Below, one piece after another: positions 26,701 through 35,025 of a stretch of 64,000 nucleotides of DNA. This DNA comes from Dethiosulfovibrio russensis. GTDB taxonomy: Bacteria; Synergistota; Synergistia; Synergistales; Dethiosulfovibrionaceae. The notes beneath the pieces were generated by a model. It saw nothing but the letters and a program-made list of their open reading frames with translations, made no database searches and was not told the DNA's origin. Location of the stretch: assembly GCF_021568855.1 (NCBI RefSeq), contig NZ_JAKGUG010000003.1, forward strand, positions 264,712-328,711, in the 5' to 3' direction. Within the stretch, counting starts at the first letter, position 1, and the number at the start of each line of letters is the position of its first letter. Both the position numbers and the translations under genes were made by a program.

Positions 26701-28073
26701 GGAAAGATCTCCATCAGACGTTCTAGCCCGTTGGATCTGGATCCCTTTATGGCGACGAAATATCCCTCCGACAGAAAACCCTTTAAATCGGAAGACAACG
26801 ATTCGATATCCTCGTACACCTTTATCGATGGCTTTAGCCGGGCCCAAATAGGCCCTAAAAGCAAGACCCTTCCCAATGGCAGAGCTTTTTTAAGGATATC
26901 CTCATGGAAAGACAGGGCCCCTTTTCCAAGTTCTCCCATCTCTCCTAGAACGAGGATCCTTTTTTCCCTGGGGAAGGGACTCTGTGCCACCAGATCTAGC
27001 ATGGCTTCCATGGACTTTGGGTTGGCGTTGTAGCTTTCATCCAAAACCCAAACCCCACCTCTATCTTTCAAGACCCCTCTTCCATGGTAGGGCTTTATCG
27101 ATGACAACCTGATAGAGGCTTCCTCCGGCGATATTCCCGATTCCACCGCGGTAGCCCATGCCATGCCCAGTAGGCTTGCGTTATGTATCCCGGCGACATT
27201 TGCCTTGATTCCGTAAAAGCTCCGATCTAGGTCTCTCCCGATACTCATAGAAAGAACAGGCCGTTCCTTCCAGTCGAGCCGTATATCCCTTAAAACATAG
27301 TTTCCGGAAGACCCTACCGATAAGGCTTGCCAATTCTCACATAAGGATCTCTTCTCCACAGCGGAGGACAATATAGAGTTGTCACCGTTGAAGATGACTT
27401 TCCTTAACTTCTTGGACTCGAGTATTTCAAGCTTTGCCTCTAGCACTCCTTCCAGGGTGCCTAGCCCCTCCAGGTGAGCCGGGACTACCTCGGTTATAAC
27501 AGCCGTATCTACAGGATATAGATCGACCATCTCGGAGATCTCCCCTGGATGGTTGGTCCCCATCTCCAAGACTAGGACAGATGTATTCTCCGGCATCTCC
27601 GCTGCGGTAAGAGCACAACCGATTCTCGTATTGTGGCTGCTTCTGGCCCTGTAGACTCCTGACGAAGTCCCTCCCAAAGCGAGAAATATCATCTCTCTGG
27701 TGGACGTCTTACCTACGCTTCCGGTTACGGCTATAACGTTTTTCAGGTCTTTGAGCCGATGCTGGGCTATTCTTATCAGTCCTTGCTCTGGGTCATCCAC
27801 CTCTATCACTCGAAATCCCAGGGGGAGATCCTTTATTTTCTCCCTCCAAGAGGGACTCACCAGAGCGCAATGAGCTCCCCGGGAAACTGCGTTCAGGATG
27901 AAATCATGGCCATCCACGTTATTACCCGGCAAAGCCACGAATAGATCTCCCTCTTCTATCTTTCGACTGTCCACTCGGATAAGGCCGGAAAATTCGCCGT
28001 CGTCACCCTTGAGAGTTCCCTCCGCCAACGAGGCATATTTAGACCATGATTGGCTTTTTTGGCTCATTTCCAT
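26697..28073 (-). CDS. murF: UDP-MurNAc-tripeptide--D-Ala-D-Ala ligase
   Basis: Adds the D-Ala-D-Ala dipeptide, the last cytoplasmic step of the peptide stem. The N-terminal domain has SRKIEEGDLFVALPG, the ATP loop is GSVGKTSTRE, and VWVLDESYNANPKSM is a MurF hallmark. It has 458 residues. It overlaps murE by 10 bases. A ddl gene for making the dipeptide is not present in the window. Confidence 0.96.
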   Translation of the reverse strand: MEMSQKSQSWSKYASLAEGTLKGDDGEFSGLIRVDSRKIEEGDLFVALPGNNVDGHDFILNAVSRGAHCALVSPSWREKIKDLPLGFRVIEVDDPEQGLIRIAQHRLKDLKNVIAVTGSVGKTSTREMIFLALGGTSSGVYRARSSHNTRIGCALTAAEMPENTSVLVLEMGTNHPGEISEMVDLYPVDTAVITEVVPAHLEGLGTLEGVLEAKLEILESKKLRKVIFNGDNSILSSAVEKRSLCENWQALSVGSSGNYVLRDIRLDWKERPVLSMSIGRDLDRSFYGIKANVAGIHNASLLGMAWATAVESGISPEEASIRLSSIKPYHGRGVLKDRGGVWVLDESYNANPKSMEAMLDLVAQSPFPREKRILVLGEMGELGKGALSFHEDILKKALPLGRVLLLGPIWARLKPSIKVYEDIESLSSDLKGFLSEGYFVAIKGSRSNGLERLMEIFP

Positions 28074-29563
28074 GGGATCCCTCGATCTTTCCCCCAGCTT
28101 CGTACCGACTCGGAGTCGCTATAGGGGGTCTTTTTCCCCTTTATCAGAATATATTTTTCCGGTCCCTTGCCTGAGATTACCACCAAATCTCCCTCTTTAG
28201 ACATATCCAGGGCCTTGTAGATAGCGTCTTTTCTATCGATTACGACATCGTAGCTATTGCCCTCTACCTTACGGACGCCTTCCAATATGTCCCCGACGAT
28301 CGACAGCGGATCCTCTCCTCTGGGGTTATCCATGGTCAGCACCAGATGGTCCGCCTTTTGCGCCGCTATCTCGCCCATCGCCCAACGATTTCCTCTGAAT
28401 CTCTCTCCACCTAAACCGAACACCCCGATAAGACGCCCTTTACATATTTCCCTGGCGGCTGAGAGAAGATTGCTCAATGCATCTGGTGTATGAGCGTAAT
28501 CCACGATGGCACAGCCTTTCTTTTCGAAAATGTAACGTTCCATTCTGCCCGGCACCTGAGGCATGTTTTCGAGGCCGTGCTGGATCTCATCATATGAAAA
28601 ACCCATAGAATAGCAGGCAGCGGCTGCTGCTAAGGCGTTGCTGACGTTATACCCCCCTATCAAGGGCAGACGCACCCGATTGGTCCGTCCCTCTATGGTG
28701 AGGTCGAAGAGAACCCCCCCTACGTCCAGAGCTATATCGGACCCCGTAACCGTAGCCGAGCTAGACTTGGAGGAATAGGTTACGACATCGGATCCGGCGC
28801 ATTCTCTCAACAATCTTTTCCCATAGGGGTCGTCCAAGTTAAAAATTTTTTTGCAATCGGGTTTCATGTATCGTGTGAAAAGCGACTTTTTAGCCTCGAA
28901 ATAGCGCTCCATATCTCCGTGAAAGTCGAGATGTTCAGGAGTTAGATTTGTAAAGACCGCCACGTCGAATAGACATCCCGACAACCGTCCCTGGACAAGA
29001 CCATGAGAGGATGTCTCCATGATGCAACCGTTACAGCAGGACCGGACCATCTCGGATAGGAAAGACTGTATCTCCGATCCCTCCGGGGTAGTCCTATCGG
29101 CCTCGATTTCCTTGTTCCCGTCGTCATAGGTGATTGTCCCCAGCAAACCGACCTTGCCTCTTCCTCTCATGATGGACCGAATCATATAGGTGGTCGTGCT
29201 TTTACCGTTGGTTCCGGTAACTCCGATCATCGAGAGAGATTCCGAAGGATGGTCGTGAAAAGAAGAGGCTATCGCTCCTAAGGCGCTTCTGGCATCTGGG
29301 GTCAAGATGATCGGTACGTCTTTTTCCACTTCGTCGGGAATATGTTCACACAACAGAGCCGTCGCTCCCGATTTTACGGCAGCGACGGCGAATTTATGTC
29401 CGTCGTTATGGACTCCGGGCACGCAACAGAAGAGACTTCCCGATGTGACCTTACGGGAATCGAACTCGATAGAACGAACGATCTCATCGCTAAGTTGGCC
29501 TACGATCGCCGATACCATCCCGGAGGATTTAAGATCTTCGATTAGTTCATTAATTTTTTTCAT
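28064..29563 (-). CDS. murE: UDP-MurNAc-tripeptide synthetase, probably meso-diaminopimelate-adding
   Basis: Adds the third stem residue. The ATP loop GTNGKST is at residues 117-123. The substrate motif at 412-415 is DNPR, the form found in enzymes that use meso-diaminopimelate; lysine enzymes usually show a different motif here. This predicts a DAP-type peptidoglycan as in most diderms. It has 499 residues and starts 10 bases after ftsI ends. Confidence 0.95.
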   Translation of the reverse strand: MKKINELIEDLKSSGMVSAIVGQLSDEIVRSIEFDSRKVTSGSLFCCVPGVHNDGHKFAVAAVKSGATALLCEHIPDEVEKDVPIILTPDARSALGAIASSFHDHPSESLSMIGVTGTNGKSTTTYMIRSIMRGRGKVGLLGTITYDDGNKEIEADRTTPEGSEIQSFLSEMVRSCCNGCIMETSSHGLVQGRLSGCLFDVAVFTNLTPEHLDFHGDMERYFEAKKSLFTRYMKPDCKKIFNLDDPYGKRLLRECAGSDVVTYSSKSSSATVTGSDIALDVGGVLFDLTIEGRTNRVRLPLIGGYNVSNALAAAAACYSMGFSYDEIQHGLENMPQVPGRMERYIFEKKGCAIVDYAHTPDALSNLLSAAREICKGRLIGVFGLGGERFRGNRWAMGEIAAQKADHLVLTMDNPRGEDPLSIVGDILEGVRKVEGNSYDVVIDRKDAIYKALDMSKEGDLVVISGKGPEKYILIKGKKTPYSDSESVRSWGKDRGIPWK

Positions 29564-29573
29564 CTCAGAGTAA

Positions 29574-31193
29574 TCACTCTCCAGAATTCAATCTCTCTAT
29601 ATCCTCGACTATAGCCTTAAAGACCGGAGCGGCTATAGCTCCTCCGTAATATCGACCTTGACCAGGCTCACCAAGGACAACCAATAAGGTGTATTTCGGG
29701 GAATCGTAAGGCCAAAACCCTATGAACGATGCCACCATACGTTCCTTTGAGTATTCGCCTTTTACAGCCACCTGGGCGGTGCCGGTCTTTCCACCTATCT
29801 TAACCTCTTTGCAGTCGGCTTTTTTGCCCGTTCCCTCGACTATCACTCTTCGAAGCGTTTTTCTAAACCAATCGACGTAATGTGGAGGAAGCAAATCTCT
29901 CAGGACAACCGTTTTAGATCGATATATGGGCTTCCTCTCTCCATCCTCTACTCTGTCGACTATATGAGGGAGTAACAGCTTTCCTCCGTTTATGACGGCG
30001 TTGAAGGCTGTTATCAGTTGGATAGGCGTAACAGCTATTCCCTGTCCTATCGCTATGTTAGCGGGGATTACTCCGTACCATCTTTCTGGAGGTAGCAATA
30101 ACCCGTTTTCCTCTCCGTTCAACTCTACTCCGGTTTTCTTTCCAAATCCCCAGGCTTCCAGATCTCTGTAGGCTTCGTAGGGATTGAGTTTAATGCCGAT
30201 CTGAGCCATACCGACGTTGGAGGAATATATGAGAACGTCGGAAAGGTCTATCTTGCCTTTTCCGCGCCCATGAGAGTTGGAAATCCAACCGTCGGCCACC
30301 TTGATTCTGCCGTTATCTATAAACCAGGAGTTTCTTCCTACTATCTTGGACTGAAGCGCCATGGCCACAATAACAGGCTTCAAGGTAGACCCAGGTTCGT
30401 AAACCCTGCTGATACAGTTGTTAGTCATGCTATCGTTATTCAGGGTTGTCCTCTTGTTGGCGTTGAAGCTGGGCCAACTGGCCATCCCAACTATTCTTCC
30501 CGTATCGCTTTCCAGACAGAGAGCAGCACCCCATTTAACCTTTTCCTTGATTGATATATCCGAAAGTCGCTTTTCGAGAATATATTGTATACGACGATCC
30601 ACTGTCAAGAAAACCTTACCTTCAGAACCACTGATCGTGGAATCTCTTCGTCCTCTGGTTTTCATAGTCCAACCGGAGGGAGTGTAAAGTACATCGTTCC
30701 ACATCAGTTCCAGGCCAGCCAACCCTATCCCATCTATGTCGCAATATCCCAAAACGTGGGACAGAAGGGTCTCATTAGGATATATTCTCTTCGTCTCCTG
30801 GAGAACGTGGAGTCCATCCAGGCCCATATCGAGTATTTTCTTAGCTTTTTCGTCATCCAGCTGTCTCAGGACCCAATAAAAACGGCCTCTTTTGAGCGAC
30901 GACAGGATAGCCGTCTTCTCTTTCGAGACCCACTCGCTGAGTTTATCGGCGTTATCGGTGTTCCAATCTCTGGGGTCGACATACAGGCTCGCGGTAGGGA
31001 CGGAGATCGCTAAAGGCTCGCCTCTTCTATCCAAGATAGGTCCTCTAGTTGAGCAGGTTCTACCGAACCTATTGCTCTGATTTCCAAGCCTCTCTACGAC
31101 CCTCTCGTCCGGCTTTATCTGAAGGACGATGATCCTGCCTATCAAACCTGCTATAACCAGAAAAAGAAGCACCCATGGAAAATTCTTTTTCAT
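29574..31193 (-). CDS. ftsI: Division-specific penicillin-binding protein (FtsI/PBP2B type)
   Basis: Septal peptidoglycan transpeptidase anchored by one N-terminal membrane segment (about residues 6-24). The pedestal domain is followed by the penicillin-binding domain with all three active-site motifs: STLK (269-272, catalytic serine), SSN (324-326) and KTG (469-471). It has 539 residues and no PASTA domains. Its ATG overlaps the ftsL stop (ATGA). It is expected to pair with FtsW. Confidence 0.96.
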   Translation of the reverse strand: MKKNFPWVLLFLVIAGLIGRIIVLQIKPDERVVERLGNQSNRFGRTCSTRGPILDRRGEPLAISVPTASLYVDPRDWNTDNADKLSEWVSKEKTAILSSLKRGRFYWVLRQLDDEKAKKILDMGLDGLHVLQETKRIYPNETLLSHVLGYCDIDGIGLAGLELMWNDVLYTPSGWTMKTRGRRDSTISGSEGKVFLTVDRRIQYILEKRLSDISIKEKVKWGAALCLESDTGRIVGMASWPSFNANKRTTLNNDSMTNNCISRVYEPGSTLKPVIVAMALQSKIVGRNSWFIDNGRIKVADGWISNSHGRGKGKIDLSDVLIYSSNVGMAQIGIKLNPYEAYRDLEAWGFGKKTGVELNGEENGLLLPPERWYGVIPANIAIGQGIAVTPIQLITAFNAVINGGKLLLPHIVDRVEDGERKPIYRSKTVVLRDLLPPHYVDWFRKTLRRVIVEGTGKKADCKEVKIGGKTGTAQVAVKGEYSKERMVASFIGFWPYDSPKYTLLVVLGEPGQGRYYGGAIAAPVFKAIVEDIERLNSGE

Positions 31194-31597
31194 CTATAGT
31201 GCTTGTCCGGCAGAGAGCCACTCCATCTTTTGGGATCGGACATCGAGGATGCAGCCTTTCCTGAGAACTGAACCCTTATTATCCCCGCGTAGGACTCCTC
31301 CGTCATACCCAGCTTTGTGCTGGCATATCCATATACCGTCGACGGCGATTCCATGGCGAGGCATTTCTTATGGATCGACGTGACCTGAGTCTCCAAGTCG
31401 CTTACCTTCGCGGTGAGTTCGTCCAGTTCGGATTCAAGAACTAGACCATACATTCTCAGACACACCAAAGAAGAACATAGCATCATAGCCAGAACGAGGA
31501 AGAGGACAAAGACAGGGCTTATCTTGATTTTTTTCCTTCCGACACGGACGTCATCAGATCGATAACGGTCTTCTCTGGTTTTATCGTTGAAAAGCAC
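31190..31597 (-). CDS. ftsL: FtsL-like division protein
   Basis: Small bitopic protein of 135 residues. A charged cytoplasmic tail (about residues 1-28) precedes one membrane segment (about 29-50), then a short periplasmic coiled coil (about 55-85, ESELDELTAKVSDLETQV) and a tail of about 50 residues. FtsL proteins diverge quickly, so the call depends on this topology and on the invariant position between rsmH and ftsI. Confidence 0.8.
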   Translation of the reverse strand: MLFNDKTREDRYRSDDVRVGRKKIKISPVFVLFLVLAMMLCSSLVCLRMYGLVLESELDELTAKVSDLETQVTSIHKKCLAMESPSTVYGYASTKLGMTEESYAGIIRVQFSGKAASSMSDPKRWSGSLPDKHYR

Positions 31598-31617
31598 GAC
31601 AGCCCTCCTGTGTACGT

Positions 31618-32517
31618 CTATCCTTTGGCGAAAGCTCTAAGCTTAGCGCTTCTGGATTTGGGATTGTTCTCTATCTCCAGATCCGATGGTAACAGGGCCT
31701 TTTTAGTCAAAATAGTTCCTTCCCCCTGATCCTTCCATCCTCTGAACTTCCATTTGACTATTCTGTCCTCAAGGGAGTGATATGATACCACCACCACAAC
31801 CCCACCGGGAGATATAACATCTAGGGCGGAGTTCAGTCCCTCGTCCAAGGCATCCATCTCCTTGTTTACAGCAATTCTAAGAGCCTGAAAGACCTTCCTG
31901 GCAGGATGTCCTTTAGCCTTTCTCATTACCGGAGCGGGAAGAGCCTTACGTATAACCTCTACCAGGGTATCCGTGTCCTCTATAGGACCGGTCTTTTCAC
32001 GATAACGAACTATGGATTTGGCGATCGGCCAGGCAAATCGTTCCTCTCCGTATTTCCTGAAAACCTCGCTCAGCTCGGGAGCGGACAGTTCTCTGACCAT
32101 ATCGGCTGCGCTTTCGCCTCCGTCTTCGCGATTCATCCTCATATCCAAAGGCCCGTTCTCTCTGAAGGAAAAGCCCCTTTCCGGTAGGGATATCTGCATA
32201 TTGGAGATTCCTAGATCAAAGACGACTCCTCCCACGGGGATGGCCTCCACGTCTTCGAGTAAACCCTTTAGATCGGAAAAATTGCCCTTTATGGGAATGA
32301 ATCTCTCTCCGAATGGCCCCAGTCTTTCCGAGGCTATTGTCAAAGCCTGAGGGTCTCTATCTATGCCGAAGACATTTACTCCTTCTATACGATTCAGGAT
32401 CGCTTCCGAATATCCCCCCAACCCTAAGGTGGCGTCTACTATAGGACCTGAGGAGCTCGTTTTTTTCAGATACTCAAGTACTTCCTCCAACATAACGGGG
32501 ACATGTTCAACCTTCAC
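31618..32517 (-). CDS. rsmH: 16S rRNA (cytosine1402-N4)-methyltransferase
   Basis: Methylates C1402 in the ribosomal P site. It begins VEHVPVMLEEVLEYL, and the SAM site is DATLGLGGYSEAIL, with the later GVVFDLGISNMQ stretch. It has 299 residues. The GTG start overlaps the mraZ stop (GTGA). The mraZ-rsmH pair heads the division cluster, as in most bacteria. Confidence 0.97.
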   Translation of the reverse strand: MKVEHVPVMLEEVLEYLKKTSSSGPIVDATLGLGGYSEAILNRIEGVNVFGIDRDPQALTIASERLGPFGERFIPIKGNFSDLKGLLEDVEAIPVGGVVFDLGISNMQISLPERGFSFRENGPLDMRMNREDGGESAADMVRELSAPELSEVFRKYGEERFAWPIAKSIVRYREKTGPIEDTDTLVEVIRKALPAPVMRKAKGHPARKVFQALRIAVNKEMDALDEGLNSALDVISPGGVVVVVSYHSLEDRIVKWKFRGWKDQGEGTILTKKALLPSDLEIENNPKSRSAKLRAFAKG

Positions 32518-32936
32518 TGCATCACTTCCTCGATCATCTTTCCCAGATCTCCAAGCAAGGTAGACCTTCTATCGTTCCAACGGACACGATCCCATATCTC
32601 TATGTGGTCCTCGACCCCTATAACCGAAACATCCTCTTCCAGTCCTCCATAACGACGAAGAGAGGGAGATATAAGAATACGTCCGGTTTTATCCGGTGTG
32701 ATTTCGTCGGCCATGGAAAAAAGGACTCTCTTGAAGTTCCTGGATTTTTCTTTAGAAAAAGGCAGTTCATCGAAGCGAGCTACGAAAGTCTGCCAGCTAT
32801 CAAGTGGATATATCGCCATGCATCTCTCTATTCCTACGGTACATACAATGGGAGATCCGAGGGCATGCCGAAAACGGGAAGGGAGGATCATCCGTCCCTT
32901 ATCATCTATTTTATGGTCATAGCTCCCCAAGAACAT
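32514..32936 (-). CDS. mraZ: Transcriptional regulator MraZ
   Basis: SpoVT/AbrB-like DNA-binding protein that represses its own operon in other bacteria. The start MFLGSYDHKIDDKGRMILP is the classic MraZ opening, with a second AbrB-like repeat in the C-terminal half. I chose the ATG at 32936 with GGAGG 7 bases before it, giving 140 residues; a longer open frame upstream runs into the promoter. Four TGG-type repeats just upstream are its probable operator. Confidence 0.95.
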   Translation of the reverse strand: MFLGSYDHKIDDKGRMILPSRFRHALGSPIVCTVGIERCMAIYPLDSWQTFVARFDELPFSKEKSRNFKRVLFSMADEITPDKTGRILISPSLRRYGGLEEDVSVIGVEDHIEIWDRVRWNDRRSTLLGDLGKMIEEVMQ

Positions 32937-32944
32937 GGCTTGTC

Positions 32945-32979
32945 CTCCACAACTTCCCATTTCTCTCCACGATACACCA
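32945..32979 (-). promoter_or_regulatory. Probable MraZ operator: four TGG boxes at 10-base spacing
   Basis: On the minus strand TGGTG (32975-32979), TGGAG (32965-32969), TGGGA (32955-32959) and TGGAG (32945-32949) recur at exactly 10 bases. MraZ is known to bind tandem TGGGN-N5 repeats between its promoter and ribosome-binding site. The first box falls at the expected transcription start and the last overlaps the ribosome-binding site GGAGG, so bound MraZ could block both transcription and translation. Confidence 0.75.
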
Positions 32980-32984
32980 AGTAA

Positions 32985-33013
32985 ACAGTAGAACTTAAAG
33001 GTGAAAGAGTCAA
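32985..33013 (-). promoter_or_regulatory. Promoter of the division/cell-wall cluster
   Basis: On the minus strand TTGACT (33008-33013) and TACTGT (32985-32990) are separated by 17 bases. The start of transcription is expected near 32978, inside the MraZ boxes. It is the only clear promoter found upstream of mraZ. Confidence 0.7.
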
Positions 33014-33045
33014 GAGGATCATGGGCTCTCATCGGATAAAAGGGC

Positions 33046-33088
33046 AAAAAAAAGGACCTAGGCCTTTTTTTTACTAGGCCGTAGGTCC
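33046..33088 (-). terminator. Terminator after rnpB
   Basis: An 11-bp stem (33054-33064 with 33077-33088, one bulge) is followed on the minus strand by eight T residues (A run 33046-33053). It separates rnpB from the mraZ promoter. Confidence 0.88.
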
Positions 33089-33104
33089 CGAAAAAACGGT
33101 GCTG

Positions 33105-33440
33105 GAGAGCCTTCCTGTAAGCCGGGTTTTGTCGTGGGTAGTCATTTATCTAGGACATCCCTCACGAGACATCTCGAGCGACCGTACCCGGAGGTCGGCG
33201 GGCCGCCTCATCCCTCCCTATTCGGTCTTGCTCCGGACGGGGTTTACCTGGCACGACAGTCACCTGCCGTCCGGTGGGCTCTTACCCCACCTTTTCACCC
33301 TTACCTCTCAAGGAGGCGGTATGTCTCTGTGGCACTGGCCTGTGGCTTACGCCAACTGGGCGTTACCCAGCGTCCTGCCCTTTGGAGCCCGGACTTTCCT
33401 CTCCCGATATTTATCGGCAGCGACTACCTGGAAGACTCTC
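33105..33440 (-). ncRNA. rnpB: RNase P RNA, bacterial class A
   Basis: Catalytic RNA that trims the 5' ends of tRNA precursors. On the minus strand I recognise the conserved core GAGGAAAGTCCGGGCTCC, then AGGGCAGGACGCTGGGTAACG, GGATGAGGCGGCCCG, a TAAATGACT element and the 3' ACAAAACCCGGCTTAC. The outer helix P1 is formed by 33430-33440 with 33105-33115 (11 bp with one wobble pair), which sets the ends. A terminator follows, and an extended -10 promoter precedes it. Confidence 0.95.
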
Positions 33441-33447
33441 AGGAGGC

Positions 33448-33456
33448 AGTATATCA
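33448..33456 (-). promoter_or_regulatory. Extended -10 promoter of rnpB
   Basis: TGATATACT on the minus strand (TATACT with an upstream TG) lies 8 bases before the P1 helix of rnpB, so transcription would begin near 33441. No good -35 box is visible, which is normal for extended -10 promoters. Confidence 0.7.
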
Positions 33457-33478
33457 CATTTCAAGTAATTCGCCGACA

Positions 33479-33487
33479 TGGTATGAT
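33479..33487 (+). promoter_or_regulatory. Extended -10 promoter of cheR
   Basis: TGGTATGAT (TATGAT at 33482-33487 with TG two bases upstream), plus a weak -35 TTTCAA at 33459-33464 with a 17-base spacer. It is divergent from the rnpB promoter, about 30 bases away. Confidence 0.55.
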
Positions 33488-33520
33488 TGTAGACGATAAC
33501 ACTATAAAGGAGGGATTCCC

Positions 33521-34330
33521 TTGGTCGCTAACGAGAAGGACTATGATTCACCGGAATACACGCGTTTTAAACAACAGGTCCAAAAACTAACTGGTCTAGA
33601 TTTAAATTCGTACAAAAACCAAATACATCGCCGTGCTCATATGCTCATGAGCAGATGGAATTTGACCGATTACGACCAGTACTTTACCATGATCAACAAA
33701 AACGAGGATAAACTGAGGGATTTTCTCGATTATCTTACGATAAACGTATCGGAGTTCCTAAGAAATCCTCCACGATGGTGGGATTTGAGAGATCATGTAA
33801 TACCCGATCTCATCAAGACCAAAGGCAGTAAAAAACTTCGTCTTTGGAGTGCCGGATCAGCAACCGGAGAGGAACCCTACTCTCTTGCGATGTTGTCCAG
33901 CGAATGCGGTCTATCCTCCGCTACTCCGGTCCATGCCAGAGATATCGACGCTGGCGCAATCGCCATAGCTCAAAGGGGGATCTATCACAAGAGACAGCTG
34001 GTAAACGTTCCTCCAGATTGGATAACAAAGTATTTCAAGGTCGTAGACGAGCAGACCTATCAGGTTAAGGACGATCTCAAAAAGAGAGTCGATTTTGCCA
34101 GATTGAACCTAATAGAGGATAGGTTTGAAAAAGATTACGATCTCATACTGTGCAGGAACGTGGTCATATACTTCAGGCCGGAGACGAAGGCGGTCCTTTA
34201 TCAGAAGTTTTTCGATGCACTCAGACCGGGAGGGTATCTTCTAGTGGGATCGACGGAACAGATTTTCGAGTACAAATCCTACGGATTCGAGGCTGCAAAG
34301 CCCTTTCTTTACAGAAAACCCCTTAAATAG
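33521..34330 (+). CDS. cheR: Chemotaxis-type protein-glutamate methyltransferase CheR
   Basis: SAM-dependent methylation of glutamates on chemoreceptors. An N-terminal helical domain (about residues 10-75, NVSEFLRN) is followed by the methyltransferase fold with LWSAGSATGEEPYSLAM and the late LILCRNVVIYF motif. It has 269 residues, the usual length. The start is TTG at 33521 with AAGGAGGG 6 bases upstream. It has its own promoter and terminator and no cheB, cheA or receptor gene nearby, so its partner is unknown. Confidence 0.92.
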   Translation: MVANEKDYDSPEYTRFKQQVQKLTGLDLNSYKNQIHRRAHMLMSRWNLTDYDQYFTMINKNEDKLRDFLDYLTINVSEFLRNPPRWWDLRDHVIPDLIKTKGSKKLRLWSAGSATGEEPYSLAMLSSECGLSSATPVHARDIDAGAIAIAQRGIYHKRQLVNVPPDWITKYFKVVDEQTYQVKDDLKKRVDFARLNLIEDRFEKDYDLILCRNVVIYFRPETKAVLYQKFFDALRPGGYLLVGSTEQIFEYKSYGFEAAKPFLYRKPLK

Positions 34331-34341
34331 AAGGAAAGACC

Positions 34342-34387
34342 AAAAAAGCGGAGGTGGGGGGGTTTAAACCCCCCACCTCCGCTTTTT
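34342..34387. terminator. Bidirectional terminator between cheR and atpD
   Basis: A long inverted repeat (A5-GCGGAGGT-G-run with its complement) has a TTTAAA loop and one bulged G, with five T on the right and six A on the left. It can stop both cheR (+) and the ATPase operon (-), which converge here. Confidence 0.92.
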
Positions 34388-34389
34388 GT

Positions 34390-35013
34390 TTAGTGAGATC
34401 TGACGATATCCTTGATCTTCATTATGCGGCTGAGAGTCGATCGTTCCTGTTCCTCCAGCTTCATGGTGATGTACTTTATGGTCTCTATATTAGCTGGAAT
34501 CAGAACGTGTTCCAACGCGTTGACCCTTCTTCGGGTCTTCTCTATCTCGGTCGACATGAGAGCTATGGCCTTTTCCTCCGCCGCAAGCTCTATGAGTTTC
34601 GGCATTATGGAGGAAAAACGCTCGAGAGCGACGTCGAGACTGCCCAGGGTTGTTGCAAAACCATAGTTTAGGGCTTTGCCTTCCTGGTCTATACCGTATT
34701 CTGGGACCACCACGCTCATGACGTTACGGTGCTCCACTGAAATACGGCACTTCGCCCCGGGTATCATAAGGGCCTGTTCCAACATGGCGGGCAAGGTCTG
34801 AGCTCTGGCGAGAAGGAAGCTTTCGTAACATTTACGGAGCTCTTCCTCCACCGCTTCGCGTTGCTCCTTGACCTTGCGGGCCTTTTCCAGAAAGGCCTTG
34901 ATCAGGGCGTCCTGTTTGTCCTTCAGGAGCTTGTGGCCCCTCTTGGCCACCACCAGGTTCTTCTTGAGCCTGGAGAGCTCCATTCGGTTCGGGTTGACGT
35001 TCAGACGAGCCAT
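34390..35013 (-). CDS. atpD: V-type ATP synthase subunit D
   Basis: Central rotor shaft subunit that turns inside the A3B3 head. The N-terminal and C-terminal helices form a long coiled coil. The start MARLNVNPNRMELSRLKKNL is typical of bacterial/archaeal V-type D subunits. It has 207 residues. It is the last gene of the ATPase operon and ends 3 bases before a strong bidirectional terminator. Confidence 0.95.
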   Translation of the reverse strand: MARLNVNPNRMELSRLKKNLVVAKRGHKLLKDKQDALIKAFLEKARKVKEQREAVEEELRKCYESFLLARAQTLPAMLEQALMIPGAKCRISVEHRNVMSVVVPEYGIDQEGKALNYGFATTLGSLDVALERFSSIMPKLIELAAEEKAIALMSTEIEKTRRRVNALEHVLIPANIETIKYITMKLEEQERSTLSRIMKIKDIVRSH

Positions 35014-35025
35014 GACATCACCCCG

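Noticed and set aside
26701..26847. Longer N-terminus for MraY
   Set aside because: It lies inside murF in another frame. The ATG at 26700 overlaps the murF stop in the usual ATGA form and gives a normal MraY.
32937..33047. Open frame extending mraZ upstream by about 37 residues
   Set aside because: The extension covers the promoter and operator and lacks family similarity. The ATG at 32936 has a clear ribosome-binding site and the standard MraZ start.
33099..33590. Open frames on the + strand across the rnpB region
   Set aside because: They are chance frames through the conserved RNase P RNA and have no protein similarity.
34342..34387. Palindrome with a G7/C6 run as a possible regulatory or recombination site
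   Set aside because: It lies between two converging genes with T runs on both sides, which fits a bidirectional terminator.
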